DNA of 24,103 nucleotides from an uncultured Blautia sp. (GTDB taxonomy: Bacteria; Bacillota; Clostridia; Lachnospirales; Lachnospiraceae). Position numbers and translations under genes: made by a program. Location of the stretch: NCBI GenBank assembly GCA_958367245.1, contig CATXEA010000038.1, positions 1 to 24,103 on the forward strand. Reading direction: 5' to 3'. Position 1 is the stretch's first letter; every line of letters begins with the position of its first letter. Below, piece by piece: positions 8,254-14,950 of this stretch. Under the pieces are notes generated by a model that was not told the DNA's origin, did not search any database, and was given only the letters and a program-made list of their open reading frames with translations.

Positions 8254-8368
8254 TATTTTTTGTGCTATTGGAGAAGGAAAGATAGGAAAAGTAAAGGTGT
8301 TATTGTTGATTAAGAATAAATTATATATTGGTTTGCAAATTTTTATACATTTTAATGTCCGCCACTCA

Positions 8369-8397
8369 TTGACAAATGACTTTCTGTGTGATATTCT
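8369..8397 (+). promoter_or_regulatory. Promoter of the glycine riboswitch and symporter transcript
   Basis: TTGACA (8369-8374), a 17-nt spacer and TATTCT (8392-8397), about 65 nt before the aptamer. The transcribed leader between them can fold (GAGG pairs with CCTC around 8410-8421) and might hold a remnant of a second aptamer. Confidence 0.75.
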
Positions 8398-8464
8398 GTA
8401 GGAGCATTCGAGGAAGCCTCTTGAATCTGAAATGTTTTTTTTCGGAGACTGGAGGTGGAGAATA

Positions 8465-8541
8465 CTCTGGAAAAACTCTTAATTGAGTACCGAAGGTGTA
8501 AGGTTCTGATGGACTGAATCTCTCAGGTAAAGGAGACAGAG
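8465..8541 (+). promoter_or_regulatory. Glycine riboswitch (single visible aptamer)
   Basis: The core contains the family's conserved strings ACCGAAGGTGTAA (about 8489-8501) and CTCTCAGGTAAAGG (about 8520-8533), then ACAGAGG. P1 pairs CTCTG (8465-8469) with CAGAG (8537-8541). Only one full core is seen; tandem copies are common in this class. It precedes a transcription terminator and an alanine/glycine symporter gene, so glycine binding should control read-through. Whether it is an on- or off-switch cannot be read from the sequence alone. Confidence 0.9.
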
Positions 8542-8601
8542 GCGGAAAATTCTGATATATGGATTTCTCGTACTGGCTTTTCTCAATTTACATGTTTTTT
8601 C

Positions 8602-8630
8602 AGAGCAGCGATTTAAGCTGCTCTATTTTT
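8602..8630 (+). terminator. Riboswitch-controlled intrinsic terminator
   Basis: AGAGCAGC (8602-8609) pairs with GCTGCTCT (8617-8624) and is followed by ATTTTT. It lies between the glycine aptamer and the symporter ATG, 30 nt before the start codon, as expected for the expression platform. Confidence 0.85.
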
Positions 8631-8660
8631 ATGAAATAATGTATGTAAGGAGAAAAAAAA

Positions 8661-10052
8661 ATGTCTGAAACACTGTTACCAATTGTACAAACAATCAATA
8701 GCTATCTATCCGATTACATCCTGTTTATTCTGCTGATCGCAGTGGGATTGTGTTACTCTGTCAAAACCCGGTTTGTCCAGGTGAGATGCTTTGGAGAAGG
8801 GATGCGTCATGTATTTGGAAATCTGACTTTGAACGGTAAAAAACATGAGTCCGGAATGAGCTCCTTTCAGGCGCTTGCCACTGCTATTGCAGCGCAGGTA
8901 GGAACCGGCAATATCGTAGGCGCATCCGGCGCTATATTGACAGGAGGTCCCGGCGCCATTTTCTGGATGTGGGTGATTGCTTTTTTTGGTATGGCAACTA
9001 TATATGCGGAAGCTATTCTTGCACAGGAAACACGTACGGTTGATAAAAAAGGTAATGTCAAAGGCGGACCTGTGTATTACATAACAACAGCGTTCAAGGG
9101 GAATACAGGTAAATTCCTTGCCGGCTTTTTTGCAATTGCAATTACTCTTGCACTTGGATTTTTCGGCTGTATGGTACAGTCCAATTCCATTGGTTCTACC
9201 TGTGAAACAGCGTTTGGAATCCCATCCTGGGTAGTAGGGCTTATTCTTGTAGTTATCTGCGGATTTATTTTTCTGGGTGGAATTAAGCGTCTTGCCGCTG
9301 TTACTGAAAAGATTGTTCCTGTTATGGCGGCATTGTTCTTACTGGGAAGTCTGGTTCTCTTAATTGCAAGAATTAAGTATATTCCGGCTACTTTCGGTAT
9401 GATTTTCAAATATGCGTTTCAGCCGCAGGCAATTATTGGCGGTTCCTTTGGAGCAGCTTTGAAAATCGCGTTGACTCAGGGTGCGAAGCGAGGACTTTTT
9501 TCCAATGAAGCAGGTATGGGTTCCACTCCACATGCCCATGCTCTGGCAAATGTAAAAAAACCTCATGATCAGGGATGTGTGGCTATGATCGGTGTGTTTA
9601 TTGATACTTTTGTGGTATTGACATTAAACGCTTTGGTTGTAATCTCTACTTTATATACCAGCGACGGTATTCTTGCCAACGGTTATACAGGAGCTGCTGT
9701 AGAAGTTGTAAATAAAACAAATCTGACACAGACAGCGTTTGGTCTTGTTTTTGGTGAACAGATTGGCGCGGTTTTCATTGCAGTGACCCTGTTTTTCTTT
9801 GCTTTTTCAACAATCCTTGGATGGAATCTGTTTGGAAAAATTAATGTTTCTTATCTTTTTGGAGAAAAGGGAACGAAGATATATACTGTTATTGCTTTAA
9901 TTTTTATTTTTCTTGGAACACTGGCTTCCAATGATCTTGTATGGGAACTGTCAGACATGTTTAATAACCTGATGGTAATTCCTAATGCACTGGCGTTGTT
10001 TGCACTTACCGGAATGGTGACTGCATCTATGAAGCGAGCGAAGAAGTTATAA
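8661..10052 (+). CDS. Sodium:alanine/glycine symporter (AGCS family)
   Basis: A 463-residue inner-membrane transporter with about 11 hydrophobic segments. AGCS hallmarks are present in order: QALATAIAAQVGTGNIVG and GPGAIFWMW in the N-terminal third, ATIYAEAILAQ, then NEAGMGSTPHAHA near residue 280. The family takes up alanine or glycine with Na+. The glycine riboswitch upstream points to glycine as the relevant substrate or signal. AAGGAG lies about 9 nt before the ATG. The gene is monocistronic, between the riboswitch terminator and a long hairpin terminator. Length and motifs are normal for the family. Confidence 0.92.
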   Translation: MSETLLPIVQTINSYLSDYILFILLIAVGLCYSVKTRFVQVRCFGEGMRHVFGNLTLNGKKHESGMSSFQALATAIAAQVGTGNIVGASGAILTGGPGAIFWMWVIAFFGMATIYAEAILAQETRTVDKKGNVKGGPVYYITTAFKGNTGKFLAGFFAIAITLALGFFGCMVQSNSIGSTCETAFGIPSWVVGLILVVICGFIFLGGIKRLAAVTEKIVPVMAALFLLGSLVLLIARIKYIPATFGMIFKYAFQPQAIIGGSFGAALKIALTQGAKRGLFSNEAGMGSTPHAHALANVKKPHDQGCVAMIGVFIDTFVVLTLNALVVISTLYTSDGILANGYTGAAVEVVNKTNLTQTAFGLVFGEQIGAVFIAVTLFFFAFSTILGWNLFGKINVSYLFGEKGTKIYTVIALIFIFLGTLASNDLVWELSDMFNNLMVIPNALALFALTGMVTASMKRAKKL

Positions 10053-10081
10053 GAGCAGATCTGGATATTGTCTGATGCATG

Positions 10082-10167
10082 ACCAGCTTGGTTGGTTCTG
10101 TATGTAAAATGTGATTGTTGAATGATTTAAAATCACATAAATACAGGATTAACCGAGCTGGTTTTTT
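10082..10167 (+). terminator. Very long hairpin terminator after the symporter gene
   Basis: The arms 10082-10103 and 10141-10162 pair over 22 consecutive positions, counting several G-U pairs. An inner 8-bp stem, ATGTGATT (10109-10116) with AATCACAT (10131-10138), continues it. Six T follow. Because the G-U pairs work only in the plus-strand RNA, the structure seems kept for that transcript. Confidence 0.8.
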
Positions 10168-10280
10168 GCAGAAAACAGGTTTTGGCAAAGAAAATTTGAG
10201 GCAGAACATGACACCAACTGTAAAAAGCTGCTGCAGTGAAGGAATCGGAAATAACATAAATATTTAAGAAGGTGAACAAT

Positions 10281-10937
10281 TTGGATTATAAAGAGATACT
10301 GCGAAATGAAGAAGTAAAAATGTATTTAAAAAAAGGAAATGAAAACCTTGGTATATTGGGATATACAGACCATTCAGAGAAGCACTGTGCAATTGTTGCA
10401 AAAAGGGCAGGGATGATTCTGTCTAAATTCGGATATTCTGAACATAAAATCTATCTGGCGCAGATTGCGGGGGCAATGCATGATATTGGGAATGTAGTCA
10501 ACAGGAAAAATCATGGAGAATATGGAGCGCTTCTGGCAAATTCTATTTTGGAAAAGCTGGATGTTCCGTTGGAGGACAGGGTAATTATTATGTCTGCGAT
10601 TGGAAATCACGATGAATCTACCGGAGTGGCTGTTGATGCTGTATCGGCTGCGCTTATTCTGGCAGATAAGACGGATGTCAGGAGAAATCGTGTAAGAAAC
10701 AAGGATAAAGCATGTTTTGATAAACATGACCGTGTGAATTATGCTGTTACAAATGCAACGGTAAAAGTAAGTGAACAAAAACATCTTATTACTTTAAACC
10801 TGCAGATTGATGAGGAAATCTGCACAATGTATGAGTATTTTGAAATTTTCCTTGGAAGGATGATGATGTGCAGAAAAGCTGCGGAACTGCTGGGAGCCAG
10901 ATTTAAACTGACCGCAAATGGAAGTAAGGTTTTGTAA
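10281..10937 (+). CDS. HD-domain metal-dependent phosphohydrolase
   Basis: A 218-residue soluble protein with an HD superfamily fold. The candidate metal ligands are His31 or His35 (HSEKHC), the signature His67-Asp68 (AMHDIGN), His78 (NHGEYGA), His110-Asp111 (GNHDEST) and a later Asp (LILADKTD). The start is taken as TTG 10281: AAGAAGG ends 8 nt before it, whereas the alternative GTG at 10272 overlaps that site. The HD family hydrolyses nucleotides or other phosphoesters; the spacing here resembles small stand-alone HD proteins, not GGDEF- or PDE-linked ones, and the substrate is unknown. It lies between two unrelated transporters with no clear operon partner. Confidence 0.75.
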   Translation: MDYKEILRNEEVKMYLKKGNENLGILGYTDHSEKHCAIVAKRAGMILSKFGYSEHKIYLAQIAGAMHDIGNVVNRKNHGEYGALLANSILEKLDVPLEDRVIIMSAIGNHDESTGVAVDAVSAALILADKTDVRRNRVRNKDKACFDKHDRVNYAVTNATVKVSEQKHLITLNLQIDEEICTMYEYFEIFLGRMMMCRKAAELLGARFKLTANGSKVL

Positions 10938-10985
10938 ATATCTGGTTTGAGATAAAGATTTTGTTCATCCATTATTGGAATCAGG

Positions 10986-10994
10986 TGTTATAAT
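10986..10994 (+). promoter_or_regulatory. Extended -10 promoter of the EamA gene
   Basis: TGTTATAAT is a consensus TGn-TATAAT extended -10 element, 40 nt before the EamA ATG. No good -35 is at 17 nt, which such promoters can do without. Confidence 0.6.
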
Positions 10995-11034
10995 AGACTG
11001 CATACACACTAATATGGATTCCGGGAGGGATAAT

Positions 11035-11901
11035 ATGTGGATTATTTATGCGTTTGCTTCTGCGTTGTTTGCGGGAATCACTTCTATTTTGGCAAAGTGC
11101 GGAATTAAAAGGACAGATTCGACAGTTGCCACTGCGCTGCGCACAATCATCGTGCTGATTTTTTCGTGGGTGATGGTTTTCACAGCAGGTTCTCAGTCGC
11201 AGATTAGCTCTATTGAAAGCAGGACATGGCTTTTTCTGATTTTATCAGGAATATCAACAGGAGCATCGTGGCTTTGCTATTTTAAGGCTTTGCAGTTGGG
11301 TGATATAAACAAGGTAGTTCCCATTGATAAATCAAGTGTGATTTTAACAATTTTGCTGGCGTTTCTGTTTTTGCATGAGAAAATTGATTTTCCAAAGGGA
11401 ATAGGAGTCATTTTGATCGGAGCGGGAACTTTTCTGATGATTGAAAAAAAGAAAACGTCATCAGAAGGACAGAAGAGAGGCAGCTCATGGTTCTTTTATG
11501 CTGTGGGTTCTGCAGTTTTTGCAAGTCTTACTTCTATTTTCGGGAAAGTGGGGATCAGTAATGTTGAGTCGAATCTGGGAACGGCAATTCGTACAGGTGT
11601 AGTTCTTGTTATGGCGTGGGTTATGGTATATATAACCGGAAAACAAAAGACAGTAAAAAATATTTCCGGTAAGGAACTTGGATTTATTTCTCTGTCCGGG
11701 CTTGCGACAGGAGCATCCTGGTTATGCTATTACAGAGCATTACAGGATGGTCCTGCAAGCATCGTTGTTCCAATTGATAAGTTAAGTATCCTTGTTACGG
11801 TTTTATTTTCTTATCTTGTGTTCGGAGAGCGTCTGTCAAAGAAGGCGTGGGCAGGTCTGGCTGCAATCGTATCAGGTACCCTGATTATGGTAATTTCGTG
11901 A
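11035..11901 (+). CDS. EamA-family (DMT superfamily) transporter
   Basis: A 288-residue membrane protein of ten predicted helices made from two tandem EamA repeats. The duplication is plain: YAFASALFAGITSILAKCGI near residue 4 is matched by YAVGSAVFASLTSIFGKVGI near residue 152, and SGISTGASWLCYFKALQLGD by SGLATGASWLCYYRALQDGP. Each half is followed by V(V)PIDK. The family exports or imports small metabolites such as amino acids; the substrate here is unknown. The start is ATG 11035, with GGGAGGG 6 nt upstream; an earlier in-frame start at 10975 lies upstream of the promoter-like TGTTATAAT. The gene converges with the alpha/beta hydrolase gene, with only 6 nt between their stops. Confidence 0.85.
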   Translation: MWIIYAFASALFAGITSILAKCGIKRTDSTVATALRTIIVLIFSWVMVFTAGSQSQISSIESRTWLFLILSGISTGASWLCYFKALQLGDINKVVPIDKSSVILTILLAFLFLHEKIDFPKGIGVILIGAGTFLMIEKKKTSSEGQKRGSSWFFYAVGSAVFASLTSIFGKVGISNVESNLGTAIRTGVVLVMAWVMVYITGKQKTVKNISGKELGFISLSGLATGASWLCYYRALQDGPASIVVPIDKLSILVTVLFSYLVFGERLSKKAWAGLAAIVSGTLIMVIS

Positions 11902-11907
11902 TATAAA

Positions 11908-12876
11908 TTACAAGCGCTCCTTAAAAAAGGCTGTTATCTTGTCAAATGGTATAATGTCGGTTCTGTCATATAAATCCGTATGCACAGCCTCCGGAATCAA
12001 CAGCAGTTCTTTGTTTTCACCTTTCAGTTTTTTATATGCGTCTTTGCTGAAATAGCAGGAATGTGCTTTTTCTCCATGTACAATCAGTACGGCACTTCTG
12101 ATTTCATCTGCATATTGTAAGATAGGCATATTCATAAAAGACATAGTGCCTGTCACATTCCAGCCGTCATTTGAATTAAGGGAGCGCTCGTGATACCCTC
12201 TGTCCGTTTTATAGTAATCGTAATAGTCTTTTACGAAAAAGGGCGCGTCATCCGGCAATGGGTCAACCACTCCGCCGCCTCTTGCATAGCTGTTGTTCTG
12301 ATAGTCAACAATTCTTTGGGCGTTAAAAGCTTCTTTCTTTTTATAACGGGCTTCCTCACTGTTTTCTGAATCAAAATATCCATTGGCATTAACGCGGCTC
12401 ATATCATACATAGTCATCGTGACTGTTGCTTTAATTCTTGTATCAAGTGCTGCCGCGTTCAGCGCCATTCCTCCCCATCCGCAAATACCGATAATGCCGA
12501 TTTTTTCCGGGTCAACATTTTCATGAACAGAAAGGAAATCCACCGCTGCCTGAAAGTCCTCGGTATTGATGTCCGGCGAAGCTACATATCGTGGAAAACC
12601 GCCGCTTTCTCCTGTAAAAGATGGGTCAAAAGCCATTGTTAAAAAACCATTTTCAGCCATTTTTTGTGCGTATAGTCCAGAAGATTGCTCTTTTACTGCG
12701 CCAAACGGACCGCTGACAGCAATAGCGGGAATTTTCCCGCTTATATCTTTGGGAACGTACAAATCAGCAGCTAATGTAATACCATAGCGGTTGTGGAAAG
12801 TTACCTTTTGGTGATGAACCTTTTCGCTTTTTTGGAAAGTTTTATCCCATTTATTTGTCATATTTAATTGTTCCAT
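11908..12876 (-). CDS. Alpha/beta hydrolase with Cys at the nucleophile position
   Basis: A 322-residue cytoplasmic hydrolase. The oxyanion region AVSGPFGAVKEQ (about residue 52) is followed by the nucleophile elbow IGIIGICGWGGMAL (about 145-158). There Cys replaces the usual Ser of GxSxG and the last Gly is Trp, then GG. The probable acid lies in LIVHGEKAHS and the catalytic His in EAVHTDLYD near the end. Cys nucleophiles occur in dienelactone-hydrolase-like families; this resembles the YcjY-like group, whose substrates are poorly known. GGAGG lies 6 nt before the ATG. It follows the acetyltransferase gene on the same strand after 81 nt, and the pair is divergent from a LysR regulator. Confidence 0.8.
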   Translation of the reverse strand: MEQLNMTNKWDKTFQKSEKVHHQKVTFHNRYGITLAADLYVPKDISGKIPAIAVSGPFGAVKEQSSGLYAQKMAENGFLTMAFDPSFTGESGGFPRYVASPDINTEDFQAAVDFLSVHENVDPEKIGIIGICGWGGMALNAAALDTRIKATVTMTMYDMSRVNANGYFDSENSEEARYKKKEAFNAQRIVDYQNNSYARGGGVVDPLPDDAPFFVKDYYDYYKTDRGYHERSLNSNDGWNVTGTMSFMNMPILQYADEIRSAVLIVHGEKAHSCYFSKDAYKKLKGENKELLLIPEAVHTDLYDRTDIIPFDKITAFFKERL

Positions 12877-12957
12877 AATAAACCTCCATTTAGTCTTAAT
12901 GTTTCAGAGTTTCCGCCTTTTCGTGGACTGGCAGAAATAATCAATACTTTTTGTTCA

Positions 12958-13536
12958 TTACATTTCCTCTGTATCTAATACTTTGATTATTTTAGCAGGC
13001 ACACCTCCTGCAACAACATTTTCCGGGACATTTTTTGTGACAACTGCACCTGCGGCAATGATAGAGCCATTTCCAATCGTTACACCCGGAACAATAGTGG
13101 CATTTGAGCCTATCCAGACGTTTTCGCCAATCACAATCGGAGCAGGATGTAAGGTGCTTCGTTTTTTCGGTGAAAAATCGTGGTTTAATGTGGCAAGTAC
13201 TACATTGTGTCCGATTAAAACACCGTCGCCGATTGTAATACCACCCTGATCCTGAAAGTGGCATCCTGAATTGATAAAAACATTTTTGCCGACAGTAATA
13301 TTTTTTCCACAATCCGTATAAAATGGCGGGAATAATCCGAATGACTGGTCAACGGGCTTTCCAATCAATTCAGAGAATAGTGTTCTGATTTCTTCCGGTT
13401 CGTGATAACGTCCGTTTAATTCGGCAGTTATTTTCATTGCTTCATTGCTGACTTTGTGCATGAACTGGTGCATCTCTGAATTTCCGATAACTGTTTTTCC
13501 GCAATTCAGATGTTCCAAAAAATCAATTAATTCCAT
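12958..13536 (-). CDS. Sugar O-acetyltransferase (maltose/galactoside acetyltransferase-like, left-handed beta-helix)
   Basis: A 192-residue acetyl-CoA-dependent O-acetyltransferase of the hexapeptide-repeat family. An N-terminal helical cap (residues 1-60) precedes the repeats (ITVGKNVFINSGC, ITIGDGVLIGHN, IVIGENVWIGSN, VTIGNGSIIAAGAVV) that build the beta-helix. The catalytic His is in LNHDF. It ends with the usual VAGGVPAKIIK. The start is ATG 13536, since AGGG lies 6 nt upstream; an ATG two codons earlier (13542) would sit directly on that site. It is the first gene of a two-gene minus-strand unit with the hydrolase, and its promoter faces that of the LysR gene. The acceptor sugar is unknown. 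Confidence 0.88.
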   Translation of the reverse strand: MELIDFLEHLNCGKTVIGNSEMHQFMHKVSNEAMKITAELNGRYHEPEEIRTLFSELIGKPVDQSFGLFPPFYTDCGKNITVGKNVFINSGCHFQDQGGITIGDGVLIGHNVVLATLNHDFSPKKRSTLHPAPIVIGENVWIGSNATIVPGVTIGNGSIIAAGAVVTKNVPENVVAGGVPAKIIKVLDTEEM

Positions 13537-13569
13537 AGACATCCCTCATCTTTCTTTTGGCTTATTTAT

Positions 13570-13655
13570 AGTATATACCACACGGATTTAAAACATCAAA
13601 TACCTATATAGAATACAACTCTATGCTTTACAGGCATATAAAACAGAGCTATAAT
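13570..13655. promoter_or_regulatory. Divergent promoters with a LysR-type operator between them
   Basis: Plus strand: TTTACA (13627-13632), 17 nt, TATAAT (13650-13655) for the LysR gene. Minus strand: TTGATG (13599-13594), 18 nt, TATACT (13575-13570) for the acetyltransferase. Between them lies ATAGA, seven bases, TCTAT (13608-13624), a short inverted repeat with the size and place of a LysR-type activation/autorepression site. Confidence 0.6.
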
Positions 13656-13687
13656 TTTATTGATAAATGAAAAGGAGATAGTGGCTT

Positions 13688-14581
13688 ATGGAAATTCGTG
13701 TTTTGCGCTATTTTCTTGCTGTAGCCAGAGAAGAAAACATTTCCAGGGCTGCGGAATATCTGCATATTACACAGCCTACGCTTTCAAGACAGATTATGGA
13801 ATTGGAAGAACAACTGGAAACAAAACTCATTAACCGTGGAAAACGGAATCATAAAATCACCTTAACTGAAGAGGGAATGTTGTTTTGCAAACGGGCGGAA
13901 GAAATCATTCAGTTGGTGGATAAAACAGAATCTGAGTTTGCTGTATCTGATGAAATAATCAGTGGCGATATTTATATTGGGAGTGGAGAAACAGATGCTA
14001 TGCGCCTGATTATCCAGATTGCTCAAAAGCTCCAAAAGGATTATCCTCATATCCGTTATCATCTGTTCAGTGGCAATGCGGAAGATGTGACAGAAAAACT
14101 GGATAAGGGATTGCTTGATTTTGGGATTTTGATTGAACCTGCCAATATAGAAAAATACAATTATATGAAATTACCCGCAACAGATAGCTGGGGGCTTCTT
14201 ATGCGAAAAGACAGTCCTTTAGCACAAAAAGAAAAAATCACGCCTGATGATTTGACTGCAATTCCACTTATCACATCACGTCAGGCATTGGTTGGCAACG
14301 AATTGTCAGGGTGGAGTGGGCAGGATTACGAAAAATTAAATATTGTTGCCACCTATAATTTGATTTATAATGCTTCTCTTATGGTCGATGAGGGATTTGG
14401 CTATGCCCTCTGCTTAGACAAATTGGTAAATACATCTGAAAGTAGTAATCTTTGTTTCAAACCACTCACACCGCCATTGGAAGCACATTTGGATATTGTC
14501 TGGAAAAAACATCATGCATTTTCCAAAGCTGCGAAAAAGTTTATATCTGCTTTGAAAAAAGAAATAGCATTTACGGAATAG
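13688..14581 (+). CDS. LysR-family transcriptional regulator
   Basis: A 297-residue regulator. The N-terminal winged helix-turn-helix (residues 1-60) carries the family pattern LRYFLAVAREENISRAA followed by LHITQPTLSRQI. A linker helix leads into a periplasmic-binding-protein-like effector domain (about residues 90-290, starting GDIYIGSGETD). AGGAG is 10 nt before the ATG. It is transcribed away from the acetyltransferase-hydrolase pair, with an inverted repeat between the two promoters, so it most likely controls that pair and itself. The co-inducer cannot be inferred. Length is normal. Confidence 0.9.
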   Translation: MEIRVLRYFLAVAREENISRAAEYLHITQPTLSRQIMELEEQLETKLINRGKRNHKITLTEEGMLFCKRAEEIIQLVDKTESEFAVSDEIISGDIYIGSGETDAMRLIIQIAQKLQKDYPHIRYHLFSGNAEDVTEKLDKGLLDFGILIEPANIEKYNYMKLPATDSWGLLMRKDSPLAQKEKITPDDLTAIPLITSRQALVGNELSGWSGQDYEKLNIVATYNLIYNASLMVDEGFGYALCLDKLVNTSESSNLCFKPLTPPLEAHLDIVWKKHHAFSKAAKKFISALKKEIAFTE

Positions 14582-14642
14582 AGTTGCATGTCTTTCTTTT
14601 TGGGTGATGCATGAGAGAAAAAGAAAACGGAGGCGAAAAGAT

Positions 14643-14861
14643 ATGGGACTATTTAAAAAGAAAAGCGCTGTGCTGACATATGACCGGGAAAATAAGAAGC
14701 CGGTAATCAAGTCGAGCATTTGTACAGGAGAGGCGGTTGCAGGATTTCAGGATATTCACACAGGCAAGATTGAAGAGATTATGTTGGTAAAAAGTCCGGC
14801 GGATCTTGAAAAATTCAAGGAAATGTATGGGATAAGGGAAGAAATAGAAAAGGTGTATTAG
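14643..14861 (+). CDS. Small conserved protein of unknown function (72 aa)
   Basis: A 72-residue soluble protein starting MGLFKKK, with TYDRENKKPVIKSSICTGE in the middle and a charged C-terminal helix (LEKFKEMYGIREEIEKVY). CGGAGGC about 9 nt before ATG 14643 fixes the start; upstream in-frame codons have no site. I recall similar short proteins from Lachnospiraceae genomes, sometimes misnamed as dehydrogenases because of length-limited matches, but I do not know a function. It has one Cys, no signal peptide and no membrane segment. It lies 62 nt after the LysR gene and 89 nt before cas3, on the same strand; a weak GC stem followed by TTTTT (about 14864-14879) may separate it from cas3. Confidence 0.6.
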   Translation: MGLFKKKSAVLTYDRENKKPVIKSSICTGEAVAGFQDIHTGKIEEIMLVKSPADLEKFKEMYGIREEIEKVY

Positions 14862-14950
14862 AGCGCGTTCCGGCGTTTTTGAAGGAAATAAATTCATGCT
14901 GTCTTAGCTAAAAGGCTGACAGAGGATGAAATGTGAATGGGAGAAGGAAT

